Shown piece by piece: positions 1 to 7,585 of a stretch of 64,000 nucleotides of DNA. The DNA is from Methanoregula sp. (GTDB lineage: Archaea > Halobacteriota > Methanomicrobia > Methanomicrobiales > Methanospirillaceae). The translations under genes and the position numbers were made by a program. Position 1 is the stretch's first letter, and every line of letters begins with the position of its first letter. The stretch is from positions 18,400-82,399 of the forward strand of contig NZ_JAQTQD010000012.1 of the NCBI RefSeq assembly GCF_028712425.1, in the 5' to 3' direction. The notes beneath the pieces were generated by a model. It was not told where the DNA came from and did not search any database. It worked only from the letters and a program-made list of their open reading frames with translations.

Positions 1-132
1 TGCAAGCGTGGTCTTCCCGGCATTCGGGGGACCGTAGATGCCAATACGGGTCCGCTTCTTCTTGAAGAACCGGTTTAACATACCGGAGAATTTTTTCCTG
101 ACTGTCCCAAAGGTCTGAGAAAATATCTTCAC
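1..132 (-). CDS. Era-like GTP-binding protein, N-terminal fragment (runs off left edge)
   Basis: Reading the minus strand from a GTG at 132 gives 44 in-frame residues ending at the window edge. A basic leader (KKK at residues 24-26) is followed by IGIYGPPNAGKTTLA at residues 30-44, a textbook P-loop (Walker A, GxxxxGKT/S) of the TRAFAC/Era-like GTPases. The AGGTGG just upstream of the GTG supports this start, although the gap to the codon is short. The switch and G4/G5 motifs lie outside the window, so GTPase rather than another P-loop NTPase is an inference from the NAGKTT form of the loop. It is divergent from the CBS cluster. Confidence 0.75.
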   Translation of the reverse strand, partial: MKIFSQTFGTVRKKFSGMLNRFFKKKRTRIGIYGPPNAGKTTLA

Positions 133-313
133 TATCCACCTCGACAGGAGAACGATGTGACCGGGAACAGCCCGTACACAGGGATCACCATAGTGTCTCT
201 ACTACTGTTTGGACAGGAGGGTTATTAGGTTTCTCGTCCCGGGAGCCTTTCCACCGACGGCAGGATATGCCCGGTATTACTGTGCCGCATCAGGGATTGC
301 AACGGCCAAATTG

Positions 314-322
314 TATTTATAC
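314..322 (+). promoter_or_regulatory. TATA-box candidate for the CBS gene cluster
   Basis: TATTTATAC lies about 60 nt before the first CBS start codon, in an otherwise GC-rich spacer. A strong GGAGGTG ribosome-binding site follows at about 371-377, so this transcript would have a leader of roughly 35 nt. No other gene-like signal is seen in the 133-381 spacer. Confidence 0.45.
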
Positions 323-381
323 AAGGGGAAGGGAGTATGCTAATTGTAATCATCAGCAAAAGCACTTCAAGGAGGTGACTC

Positions 382-948
382 ATGAAAAAGACAAACAACA
401 CAATCCGGGTGGAGACCCATGTCCCCGTCAGGGAAGTGATGCGGAAGAACCCGATCATGATCGGTATTGAGGCAACCGCGGCAAAGGCCGCGAGGGCCAT
501 GTGCACCGAGGAAGTCGGGAGCGTCATCATCCTCAAGAACACGAAGCCGATTGGTATCGTGACCGAGGAGGACCTTGCCTGCAAAGTGGTGGCAAAGGAT
601 CAGAAACCCAGCACAGTACGTGTATCCGATATCATGAGCACGCCACTCATTACGGTGAGTGCGGAGAAGACGGTAGTGGACGCTGCCACGATGATGGTGA
701 AGCGGAAGGTCAGGAGGCTTCCCGTTGTCGACAAGGAGGGGAAGGTCATCGGGATCGTAACCGTCCGGGACCTCCTTACCGTATCCAACGAGCTCAACGA
801 GCTCCTCAACGACATCATCGAGATCAACCGTGAGGAGATCGTGGAGCAGGGGATCTGCGCCCACTGCAGCCAGATGTCTGATGATCTGAAGCGGGTGGAC
901 AACGTGATGCTCTGCCCCTCCTGCCGGGAGGAGGAAAACCTCAGATGA
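382..948 (+). CDS. CBS-domain pair protein with C-terminal zinc ribbon
   Basis: A 188-residue cytosolic protein. Two CBS motifs fill residues 14-135 (REVMRKNP...GSVIIL..KPIGIVTEEDL and VSDIMSTPLITV...RRLPVVD..GKVIGIVTVRDL), the arrangement that forms a Bateman module binding adenosyl ligands such as AMP, ATP or SAM. After a helix, residues 159-181 carry C-x2-C...C-x2-C (C159, C162, C178, C181), a small zinc ribbon likely to act as an output or partner-binding domain. The start is fixed by GGAGGTGACTC just upstream. It is the first of five CBS genes; its stop overlaps the next start by 4 nt. The ligand and target are not evident from sequence. Confidence 0.85.
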   Translation: MKKTNNTIRVETHVPVREVMRKNPIMIGIEATAAKAARAMCTEEVGSVIILKNTKPIGIVTEEDLACKVVAKDQKPSTVRVSDIMSTPLITVSAEKTVVDAATMMVKRKVRRLPVVDKEGKVIGIVTVRDLLTVSNELNELLNDIIEINREEIVEQGICAHCSQMSDDLKRVDNVMLCPSCREEENLR

Positions 949-1694
949 AAACAGCACAGGATTTCATCGTCGAGATCCCTGTGCTGAAACCGAGCGACCG
1001 GATAACAAAGGCACGGCAGATCCTGCGTGATGACCGGTTCCGTGAAGTCTATGTCGTGGATGCAAAGAAAGGCCTCCTCGGGTACATTGACATCACGGAC
1101 GGCCTGCGGGTGACCGCGACCAAATCGGACGTGACCGTCGAGGGTTTTGTCAGGGATGCCCCCGTCGCAAACCCGGCCGACACGGTTGAACAGGTGGCAG
1201 GGATGATGAAACAGTTCCGTACGGACAGCGTCGCGGTTGTCACCGGCAAAAAGCAGGTGGCCGGAGGTGTCCTCCTTGCCGACATCTTCCCGGTCATCAT
1301 ATCGAAAAACAAGCTTCATGGCCCGGTCTCACGGTACATGACAAAGAAGATTGTATCAGCACAACCATCTGACAGTATCCAGAAGGTATACACCCTGATC
1401 ATGGACAGCGGATTTGCGGCCTTCCCCGTGGTGGAGAAGAAGAAGGTTGTCGGGGTCATCTCCCGGCGCGACCTGATCAGTCATTCCCGTGCACGGTCGG
1501 CAATTGCACAGCGCAGCAGCGCGACGGCCGGTGACCTGATGACGCGGGACGTGGTCTCGGTCTCCCCCGCGGAGCCGGTCAGCACCGCTGCGGAACTGCT
1601 CGTCATGCGCGATGTCAGCCTCCTGCCGGTTGTTGACAGGGACCAGCTGGTCGGGGTTGTCAACCGCCACGATGTCCTTTCGGCACTTGCATAA
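945..1694 (+). CDS. Four-CBS-motif protein (two Bateman modules)
   Basis: A 249-residue soluble protein made almost entirely of four CBS repeats. Repeat ends are visible at VVDAKKGLLGYIDITDGL, KQVAGGVLLADIF, VVEKKKVVGVISRRDL and VVDRDQLVGVVNRHDV. No catalytic domain is present, so it is best read as a ligand-sensing or scaffold protein. It overlaps the upstream gene by ATGA, implying translational coupling, and a spacer of about 86 nt separates it from the third CBS gene. What it regulates cannot be told from the sequence. Confidence 0.82.
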   Translation: MKTAQDFIVEIPVLKPSDRITKARQILRDDRFREVYVVDAKKGLLGYIDITDGLRVTATKSDVTVEGFVRDAPVANPADTVEQVAGMMKQFRTDSVAVVTGKKQVAGGVLLADIFPVIISKNKLHGPVSRYMTKKIVSAQPSDSIQKVYTLIMDSGFAAFPVVEKKKVVGVISRRDLISHSRARSAIAQRSSATAGDLMTRDVVSVSPAEPVSTAAELLVMRDVSLLPVVDRDQLVGVVNRHDVLSALA

Positions 1695-1780
1695 CGGGAA
1701 GGATGTGGCCTGAACATGCTAAAAAACCGGGATGGTTTTCCCCGGAACGTAGAGAATAATTAGATTTTTGGAGGATATGG

Positions 1781-2722
1781 ATGCACCAGAATGGCCGGAC
1801 CACAAAACAGGGCAACCGGCTCCTGAAGATGCAGGGAAAACTCGACCGCGGGCCGGTGGAGTTCAATTCCCGTATCGCGGAACAGGAAGGAGAGATCATG
1901 GCAATCGCGACCCGCGATGTCATATCGCTGCCCCAGACGCAGAGCATCATGGCGGCGGTGGAGCAGATGACGGCATGCGGGTTCCGCCGGCTTCCCGTGA
2001 CCGATGCAGGCACGAAGCGGCTGCTTGGGATTGTCACGTCAGGTGACATCATCAACTTCCTGGGCGGGGGAGACAAGTACCAGCTGGTCCAGGTGCGGCA
2101 CAACGGCAACCTGATTGCCGCTGTGAACGAGGCAATCCGCACGATCATGACACCGCAGCCCGCAACGCTCGGGAGCGATGCCCGGATACTCGATGCGGTC
2201 GAGGTAATCACCACAAAGAAGATCGGGGGACTGCCGATCGTGGACAAGGGGGGCGTCCTTCTCGGGATTGCAACGGAACGCGATGTCCTGTCGGTGCTTG
2301 CTTCGGGGAGGAGCCCGCTGCATGTCGAGGACATCATGAGTTCTTCACTCAGGGTCACTGCCCCGGACTGCCCGATTGCAACGGTGACGCGTGACATGAC
2401 AAAGCACCGCTTCCGGCGCCTGCCGGTGGTGAGCGACGATGTGCTGTACGGGATCGTGACGGCAACCGACATCATGCGCTACCTCGGGAGCCGGGAAGTG
2501 TTCTCGAAGATGGTGACCGGCAATGTCGCCGAAGTGACAGGGCTCCCCGTCAGGAACCTGATTGCCGGGGAACTCTTCACCACAAGCCCGGAGAAGACCA
2601 TCAACCAGGTGGCACAGGAGATGCTCAAAAAGAACATCGGGGCACTTCCGGTCATCGAGGACTCCCGGCTTGTCGGGCTCGTCACCGAGTTCGACCTGGT
2701 ACGGGCGTTTTCCGGGGGGTGA
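1781..2722 (+). CDS. Four-CBS-motif protein with N-terminal extension
   Basis: A 313-residue soluble protein. The first 40 residues are polar and basic, then four CBS motifs follow (MAIATRDVISLPQ, IRTIMTPQPATLG, VEDIMSSSLRVTA, VRNLIAGELFTTS), each ending in the usual GIVTxxDI/L strand-helix. The start at 1781 has GGAGG 6 nt upstream; an overlapping ATG at 1776 is too close to that site. AT-rich AGAGAATAATTAG upstream may be a second promoter within the cluster. It overlaps the next gene by GTGA. As with its neighbours, only a ligand-binding role can be inferred. Confidence 0.82.
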   Translation: MHQNGRTTKQGNRLLKMQGKLDRGPVEFNSRIAEQEGEIMAIATRDVISLPQTQSIMAAVEQMTACGFRRLPVTDAGTKRLLGIVTSGDIINFLGGGDKYQLVQVRHNGNLIAAVNEAIRTIMTPQPATLGSDARILDAVEVITTKKIGGLPIVDKGGVLLGIATERDVLSVLASGRSPLHVEDIMSSSLRVTAPDCPIATVTRDMTKHRFRRLPVVSDDVLYGIVTATDIMRYLGSREVFSKMVTGNVAEVTGLPVRNLIAGELFTTSPEKTINQVAQEMLKKNIGALPVIEDSRLVGLVTEFDLVRAFSGG

Positions 2723-3567
2723 AGGCGGTGCTGGCGCGCGATGTAATGACGACCACCGTGTTCGTTGTTGAGCCCAACGCAACGATCGCCCATGCCCGGA
2801 ACCTGATGGTCCGGCACCGGATCTCCCGCCTGCCCGTGATTGATGCGGGGAACCTTGCCGGCATCATCACCAAGAAGGACATCGCGTACCGCCTCCGGCA
2901 GGGCGAACCCGCCTGGCGCCGCCGCCCCCTTGACCGGATACCGGTGGGAGCGCTCATGACTGAAAAGCCCCTTGTTGTCGCACCTGACACCGGTGTACGG
3001 GAGATCGCGCGGATCTTCTCAAGAGAGAACATCAGCTGCTTCCCCGTTGTGGATGAAGGTGCGGTGGCGGGGATCGTGACCAAGACCGATCTGATGAAAT
3101 CCGCCCTTGTCCGGGCCTTGGACTGCCCGGCTAAGGACGTGATGGAGGATGTGGCAACGGTCAGCCGCTACCACTCGCTCGACCATGTGGTCGGCGTGAT
3201 GAGCGAACGACACGACAAGGTCCTGGTTCTCGACGATGACGGCACCCTTGCGGGGATCATCACCGAGACCAACCTTGCCTTCTACGAAGACGAACCGAAG
3301 ATCTCGGGTGTGGTTGGAAAAGACATAACGATACGGAGACGCGGGACAGCGGCCGGAAAAGCCGGGCAGACCCTGATGGTCATCCCCCCGGTGGCTGCGG
3401 AGGACCTGATGACGAGCCCTGTCATCACGGTTGACGCAAACACCCCTCTTCCGGACGCGATTGCACTGATGGAAAAACACCATGTCAACAGCGTTGTTGT
3501 CATGGACAAAAGTACCATTGCTGGGATACTGAAACGCGACGATATCATAAAGGAAGTGGCGAAATGA
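2719..3567 (+). CDS. Four-CBS-motif protein
   Basis: A 282-residue CBS protein starting with GTG inside the stop of the previous gene (GTGA overlap). CBS motifs begin at ARDVMTTTVFVVE, VGALMTEKPLVVA, AKDVMEDVATVSR and AEDLMTSPVITVD. A basic loop (about residues 198-220, RRRGTAAGK) separates motifs 3 and 4. No enzyme domain is fused. It is followed immediately by the fifth CBS gene with an ATGA overlap, so genes three to five look like one translationally coupled unit. Confidence 0.82.
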   Translation: MKAVLARDVMTTTVFVVEPNATIAHARNLMVRHRISRLPVIDAGNLAGIITKKDIAYRLRQGEPAWRRRPLDRIPVGALMTEKPLVVAPDTGVREIARIFSRENISCFPVVDEGAVAGIVTKTDLMKSALVRALDCPAKDVMEDVATVSRYHSLDHVVGVMSERHDKVLVLDDDGTLAGIITETNLAFYEDEPKISGVVGKDITIRRRGTAAGKAGQTLMVIPPVAAEDLMTSPVITVDANTPLPDAIALMEKHHVNSVVVMDKSTIAGILKRDDIIKEVAK

Positions 3568-4340
3568 CAAAAGAAGTTTTTATCAAAGACGTAATGGCAA
3601 AGCCCACAACCATAGCAAAATCAGCCAAGATAACCGAAGCGCTCGACAAGATGCTGGATGCCGGCCTCGACCCCCTGATCGCGGTCAACAACAATACGGT
3701 GGTCGGCACGGTATCGCGCCAGGCGATAGCGGAGAAGCTCGGGAGCAAACAGAACTCCGGTATTGCCCCGACCGCTATCCACGTGGCGAGCGTTGTCAAA
3801 GAGGACTTCACGAGCGTCTATCCCGATGAGAGTATCAACGTCCTGATCCCCCTCCTGCAGCAGTACAAGCTGGTGGTGGTTTACGACGCCGATCACAAGC
3901 TGATCGGGCAGGTCAGTGCCGGCGACCTCTTAAAGAAGTACCCGCCCGAGAACGGCCTTGATGAAGCCATCGAGAAGGCAGTGACCATCGAAGCGGACGA
4001 GCGCGTTGTCCACCTCCGGCGCCGGATGATGGATGACAACATCACCCGGTTCATCGTGACCGAGCACGAGAAGTACACCGGCATCGTCACCGAGACCGAT
4101 GTTGCAGTTGCGATGCGGGAGTTCCGGAAGCAGGTGGATGGAAACCACCAGGACCACCGGATCCGGAACCTGCTTGTCAAGGACATCATGAGCACCCCCC
4201 TCATCTCGGTCGAGAAGACGACGAAGGTTGCCGACGTGGTTGCAACGATGCTCAAAAAGAACATCAGCACGATCCCCGTCATGGAAAAGGGGAAGCTGGC
4301 AGGCGTTGTGACGCGGCGCTCGCTTGTGAACGCCCTCTAA
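3564..4340 (+). CDS. CBS-domain protein, last of the five-gene array
   Basis: A 258-residue soluble protein with four CBS-type segments. The first pair is less conserved (VKEDFTSVYPDESINVLI). The last pair is clear: VTIEADERVVHLRR...ITRFIVTEHEKYTGIVTETDV and VKDIMSTPLISVEKTTKVADVVATMLKKNISTIPVMEKGKLAGVVTRRSL. It overlaps the fourth gene by ATGA and ends the array; a T-run follows. The five proteins are clearly paralogous and may form mixed complexes, which is inference. Confidence 0.82.
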   Translation: MTKEVFIKDVMAKPTTIAKSAKITEALDKMLDAGLDPLIAVNNNTVVGTVSRQAIAEKLGSKQNSGIAPTAIHVASVVKEDFTSVYPDESINVLIPLLQQYKLVVVYDADHKLIGQVSAGDLLKKYPPENGLDEAIEKAVTIEADERVVHLRRRMMDDNITRFIVTEHEKYTGIVTETDVAVAMREFRKQVDGNHQDHRIRNLLVKDIMSTPLISVEKTTKVADVVATMLKKNISTIPVMEKGKLAGVVTRRSLVNAL

Positions 4341-4359
4341 AAGCCGGATCTCCCTCCCC

Positions 4360-4367
4360 TTTTTTTT
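4360..4367 (+). terminator. T-run terminator after the CBS array
   Basis: Eight consecutive T residues lie about 20 nt after the last CBS stop codon. Archaeal polymerase terminates on oligo-T tracts, and the next gene has its own AT-rich upstream region. Confidence 0.5.
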
Positions 4368-4405
4368 AAAAGGCATTATGAGGAACAGGTACGGATAATT
4401 CCTCT

Positions 4406-5602
4406 ATGACACCCGACGAGACGGGAAGACCGGAACAGCGGGTCCAGGCATATCGTCTTGTCCTCATCTTCGGCATCATTGCGGCCCTCGGGGACGTGGT
4501 ATATGAAGGGGGCCGGAGCGTTGCCGGGCCTTTCCTGCTCGTCCTGGGTGCATCGGCCTTCACGGTCTCGTTCATTGCCGGGTTTGGCGAGTTTGTCGGG
4601 TATGCGATCCGGATCGCGACCGGCTATCTCGCAGACAAGACACGGCAGTACTGGATCTTTGTTTTTGCCGGCTACCTGCTAATTGGTGCAATCCCCCTCC
4701 TCGTCCTTGCCGGCAGCTGGGAGATCGCGGCCTGCCTCCTGATCGCCGAGCGGATCGGGAAAGCAGTCCGCTCCCCGGCAAAGGACGCCATCCTCTCCCA
4801 TGCAACGACATCGATCGGGAGGGGCTGGGGGTTCGGCCTCCACGAGGCCCTTGACCAGATTGGCGCCGTGGCCGGGCCGCTCCTTTTCGTTGCGGCGCTG
4901 GCGGCCGGGGGGGAATACCGGGGAGGCTTTGCCCTGCTTGCCATCCCGTTTATCCTCCTTGTTATCGCGCTCGCCGCTGCCTGGAAGAGTATGCCCGATC
5001 CGCTGGCGTTCGAGGCAGGTGTCCGGGCGCCACGGACGCAGGATACAAAAGCGGGAAAGAACCGCCGGCTCCGGCTCTATGCTGTTTTCACGGCCCTGAC
5101 CATGGCCGGGTTCGTTGTCTTCCCGCTCCTCGCCTTCCATTACAAGGCACTTGGTATCATTCCGGATGCGGAGATCCCGCTCTTCTATGCCATTGCCATG
5201 GGTGTCGATGCGGTAGCCGCCCTGGCGATCGGCAAGGCATATGACCGGTACGGTATCAGCGTCCTCACTCTCGTCCCGGTTACCGGCATCCTGATAGCCC
5301 TCGTTGCGTTCTCCCCCTCATACCCTGTGGCACTTGCAGGGGCTGTACTGTGGGGTATTTCGATGGGTATGCAGGAGACCGTCCTCCGCGCTGCTGTTGC
5401 AGACCTCACTGCCATGGGCGAGCGCGGTTTTGCCTACGGTATCTTCAACACCATCTATGGCGGTGCATGGTTCGCCGGGAGCATGGCGATTGGCGCCCTG
5501 TATATGGTAAACCCATTCTATGCTGCAGGATTCATGGTGCTGCTGCAGGCCGCCGCACTGCCGGTCCTGCTGTGGCTGGTAATGGATCGCCATACCCCAT
5601 GA
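4406..5602 (+). CDS. Major facilitator superfamily transporter
   Basis: A 398-residue polytopic membrane protein with roughly 12 hydrophobic segments split by a central cytoplasmic loop (residues about 200-225, SMPDPLAFEAG..TQDTKAGKNRR). The MFS loop 2-3 motif appears as GYAIRIATGYLADKTRQYW (G-x3-D-[RK]-x-[GR] type), and a related motif in the second half is ALAIGKAYDRYG. The substrate cannot be named. The start codon is ATG with an AT-rich stretch just upstream. It stands alone between the CBS array and the acetyltransferase gene. Confidence 0.85.
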   Translation: MTPDETGRPEQRVQAYRLVLIFGIIAALGDVVYEGGRSVAGPFLLVLGASAFTVSFIAGFGEFVGYAIRIATGYLADKTRQYWIFVFAGYLLIGAIPLLVLAGSWEIAACLLIAERIGKAVRSPAKDAILSHATTSIGRGWGFGLHEALDQIGAVAGPLLFVAALAAGGEYRGGFALLAIPFILLVIALAAAWKSMPDPLAFEAGVRAPRTQDTKAGKNRRLRLYAVFTALTMAGFVVFPLLAFHYKALGIIPDAEIPLFYAIAMGVDAVAALAIGKAYDRYGISVLTLVPVTGILIALVAFSPSYPVALAGAVLWGISMGMQETVLRAAVADLTAMGERGFAYGIFNTIYGGAWFAGSMAIGALYMVNPFYAAGFMVLLQAAALPVLLWLVMDRHTP

Positions 5603-5712
5603 CCTGTCCAGGGATCTGACACCATTCCGGGGGAGGGATCCAAAGGCCAGTGCATGGCAATCCGTCACCTGTATGTAGTTTTGGTACGCATGTTGTGGGA
5701 GAGGATGGTTGC

Positions 5713-6561
5713 TTGCCAGAGGATGTAACGTTCCGCACAATGACAAAAGAAGAGGTTGGCACGGCGGTTGCATGGGCTGCGCGCGAAGGCTGGAATCCCG
5801 GGCAGCGGGATGCCGAGTGCTTCTGGCCACTGGACCCGGAAGGATTCTTCTGTGCAGAGGCGGACGGGAAGATCGTAGGCACGGCATCGGTTGTCAACTA
5901 CAATGATCGCTTCTCATTTGGCGGGTTCTATATCGTGGACAACACGTACCGCGAGCAGGGCATCGGGAAACAGCTGTGCCGGCATGCGATGCGCCATGCC
6001 GGTTCCCGGGTCGTTGGCATCGATGGCGTGGTCGCCATGGTGGAGAAATACCAGCAGCGGATGGGCTTTTTCATGCATTACAACAATGCCCGGTACGAGG
6101 GGAAAGGCGGGGGAAGGATGCCGGCCGGGCTCGTGCCGGTCCGCGACGTTGACTTCCGGTCTCTTGCCGACTTCGATGCTGCCCACTTCCCCGCCCGCCG
6201 CGAACGTTTCCTCGAGCACTGGATCAGCCAGCCCGGCCATTCCGGGCTTGCGCGGCTGAATGGGGACGAGGAAATTATCGGGTACGGGGTGCGGAGGCCC
6301 TGCCAGCCCGGGTACAAGATCGGGCCGCTCTTTGCACGGGACCGGGCCACCGCCGAGATGATCCTTGACGGGCTCCGGGCAGGTATCCCCGATGAACCGT
6401 TTTTCCTTGATATTCCGGTACCGAACGAATCCGCTGTCGCACTGGTGAAGGACCGGGGCATGAATGCTGTCTTCTTCACGGCCCGGCTCTATTCCACAAA
6501 GGATCCCGTCCCGCTTCCGCTGGATGAGATCTTTGGCGTGACAACGTTTGAGCTGGGGTAA
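5713..6561 (+). CDS. GNAT-family N-acetyltransferase with C-terminal acetyltransferase-like domain
   Basis: About 282 residues if started at the TTG at 5713 (GGAGAGGATG lies just upstream); the frame stays open to an ATG at 5650. The TTG is preferred because the family usually begins with a short strand like PEDVTFRTMTKEEV. The N-terminal half has the GNAT fold: AWAAREGWNPG, a central strand FGGFYIVDNTYREQGIGKQLCRHA containing the acetyl-CoA pyrophosphate loop (REQGIGK), and MVEKYQQRMGF. The second half resembles the domain fused to YitH-type acetyltransferases (IIGYGVRRPCQPGYKIGPLFARDRATAE). The acceptor substrate is unknown. Confidence 0.8.
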   Translation: MPEDVTFRTMTKEEVGTAVAWAAREGWNPGQRDAECFWPLDPEGFFCAEADGKIVGTASVVNYNDRFSFGGFYIVDNTYREQGIGKQLCRHAMRHAGSRVVGIDGVVAMVEKYQQRMGFFMHYNNARYEGKGGGRMPAGLVPVRDVDFRSLADFDAAHFPARRERFLEHWISQPGHSGLARLNGDEEIIGYGVRRPCQPGYKIGPLFARDRATAEMILDGLRAGIPDEPFFLDIPVPNESAVALVKDRGMNAVFFTARLYSTKDPVPLPLDEIFGVTTFELG

Positions 6562-6570
6562 GGCCGGCTC

Positions 6571-6578
6571 TTTTTTTT
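6571..6578 (+). terminator. T8 terminator after the acetyltransferase gene
   Basis: Eight T residues start ten bases after the stop codon of the GNAT gene. Confidence 0.5.
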
Positions 6579-6621
6579 CCAGAATTATTTTTCATCGCGT
6601 TCGACCGGTCGATTTGATGGG

Positions 6622-6641
6622 TTCCCCTGCCCGACCCCCCT
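6622..6641 (-). repeat. 20-nt G-rich repeat, copy 1
   Basis: TTCCCCTGCCCGACCCCCCT on the plus strand, identical to copy 3 and to the reverse complement of copy 2. The G-run lies on the minus strand and is followed on that strand's 5' side by a TTCCA/TGGAA dyad. Confidence 0.85.
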
Positions 6642-6656
6642 TCAGTTCCAATGGAA
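6635..6656 (-). other. Origin-recognition-box-like element
   Basis: Read on the minus strand this is the dyad TTCCATTGGAA, then CTGAA, then six G. The published archaeal mini-ORB pattern is a TTCCA-N-TGGAA dyad followed by a short spacer ending in AA and a G-string. All ten dyad bases, the spacer AA and the G-run agree; two spacer bases differ. No orc1/cdc6 gene is in the window. Confidence 0.4.
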
Positions 6657-6721
6657 GAAATATTCAGGGAAATCCGTCGTGTTTTCTACTGGAAATTATG
6701 GTAGTTTTAGTAACTGCAAAA

Positions 6722-6741
6722 AGGGGGGTCGGGCAGGGGAA
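6722..6741 (+). repeat. 20-nt G-rich repeat, copy 2 (inverted relative to copies 1 and 3)
   Basis: AGGGGGGTCGGGCAGGGGAA, the exact reverse complement of the word at 6622-6641. It is followed directly by an AT-rich run (AAAAATTTT). Confidence 0.85.
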
Positions 6742-6951
6742 AAAATTTTGGCGCCGGAAAAAATGGCGTGAAATTTTTTTTTCCATGCGGGATTCTCAGC
6801 GGGCAGTAACGTTCGATCCTGCTGAAAGGGCGATACCTTTTCTGACGCAAATTCCTTGTGTTGATAGCATAGTGAGGGCTGGTTTTTCTGCACCTGGCAA
6901 TGTGGAATTCCGGAAAAATTTTTTGTAAACGCGGTTTGGGAAAAAGAAAAT

Positions 6952-6971
6952 TTCCCCTGCCCGACCCCCCT
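6952..6971 (-). repeat. 20-nt G-rich repeat, copy 3
   Basis: Same word and orientation as copy 1. The flank differs: GTGTGCGATCACC lies next to its G-run side instead of the TTCCA/TGGAA dyad. Confidence 0.85.
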
Positions 6972-7053
6972 GTGTGCGATCACCAGATGATTAATGGTTA
7001 TAATAATTCACTGGGTGAATGAGAGCTGGAGATAAAGGAACAGACAAAAAGAA

Positions 7054-7302
7054 TTATTGCTCGTCTTTGTGATAGAGCGCAAGAAATACAATGGTGTCAT
7101 CGCCCCGGTCGTAGCAGCAGGATAACCGGAACGGGGGGATGTAGACTTCCCGGGTCTGCCTGCGGTAGTATCGCATGGGTTTTCCCACGAAAGGATCCTC
7201 AACAATTCTGAGGATCTGCTGCTTCACCCGCTCCTTGAGCCCGGCATCCCTGATCTTGCGGAGGATCTTCTCAAAGTGCGGGTGGTAGGCAACGCTCACC
7301 AT
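7054..7302 (-). CDS. RelE/ParE-family toxin
   Basis: An 82-residue basic protein of the size and pattern of RelE-type ribosome-dependent mRNA interferases: VSVAYHPHFEKILRKIRDAGLKERVKQQILRIVEDPFVGKPMRYY, then REVYIPPFRLSCCYDRGDDTIVFLALYHKDEQ, which matches the usual 'R-Y-R-[VL]-x-Y...I-x-[IVL]-L-x-[IV]-x-[HN]-[RK]' core. It overlaps the upstream antitoxin gene by 7 nt (ATGGTGA), the typical antitoxin-first arrangement. RelE versus ParE (gyrase poison) cannot be decided by eye. Confidence 0.75.
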   Translation of the reverse strand: MVSVAYHPHFEKILRKIRDAGLKERVKQQILRIVEDPFVGKPMRYYRRQTREVYIPPFRLSCCYDRGDDTIVFLALYHKDEQ

Positions 7303-7562
7303 GACTTCATCTCATCGATGAAGTCGCCGGATTTCATCTTCCGGAATGAACCTTTTTTGTATTCCTGGAGTGCAGCCTCCGTCTTCTCTGCAAAGACGAT
7401 ATCGTCCCGCAGTGACGGTTCGAGATCCGCGAGCGGTTTTAGGATAATCCGCTCGCCCTCCCTAATGATGAGCAGCTTCTCGCCCTCAGGCAGGTCGGCC
7501 CGCATCGATGCCGGAATGACGACCTGGCCCTTGGAACTCATCGTGGTGATTGCGACATCCAT
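7296..7562 (-). CDS. AbrB/SpoVT-type antitoxin
   Basis: An 88-residue protein starting at the ATG at 7562. Residues 1-45 form a swapped-hairpin AbrB DNA-binding domain (MDVAITTMSSKGQVVIPASMRADLPEGEKLLIIREGERIILKPL), with the diagnostic SSKGQVVIPAxxR motif. The C-terminal tail (DIVFAEKTEAALQEYKKGSFRKMKSGDFIDEMKSW) would wrap the toxin. The frame is open further upstream to 7736, but that extension has no domain match and this start fits the fold. It likely represses its own operon. Confidence 0.8.
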   Translation of the reverse strand: MDVAITTMSSKGQVVIPASMRADLPEGEKLLIIREGERIILKPLADLEPSLRDDIVFAEKTEAALQEYKKGSFRKMKSGDFIDEMKSW

Positions 7563-7585
7563 AATGATATGTAAGATATGTCTTA
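7563..7585 (-). promoter_or_regulatory. Promoter/operator candidate of the AbrB-RelE pair
   Basis: The AT-rich bases directly before the antitoxin start read, on the coding strand, TAAGACATATCTTACATATC. AAGACATATCTT is a near-perfect palindrome and half of it recurs as TTACATATC. Position and symmetry fit an autoregulatory site for an AbrB-type antitoxin; there is no clear ribosome-binding site, so the mRNA may be nearly leaderless. Confidence 0.4.

Larger units (their letters stand above)
6562..7053. other. Non-coding region with repeated G/C words and AT-rich core; candidate replication-origin-like or regulatory locus
   Basis: No convincing gene is seen here; the open frame at 6548-6928 has no start signal or domain. 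The stretch holds a T8 tract after the acetyltransferase (6571-6578), three copies of one 20-nt word in alternating orientation, a near-match to an archaeal origin recognition box at 6635-6656, and strongly AT-rich segments (about 6741-6785 and 6912-6930). The combination is atypical for the otherwise compact GC-rich sequence around it. Confidence 0.6.

Noticed and set aside
6548..6928. Open frame of 126 codons on the plus strand in the 6.6-7.0 kb gap
   Set aside because: No start signal, Phe/Lys/Arg-biased composition from AT-rich DNA, overlaps the acetyltransferase stop and covers two of the non-coding repeats.
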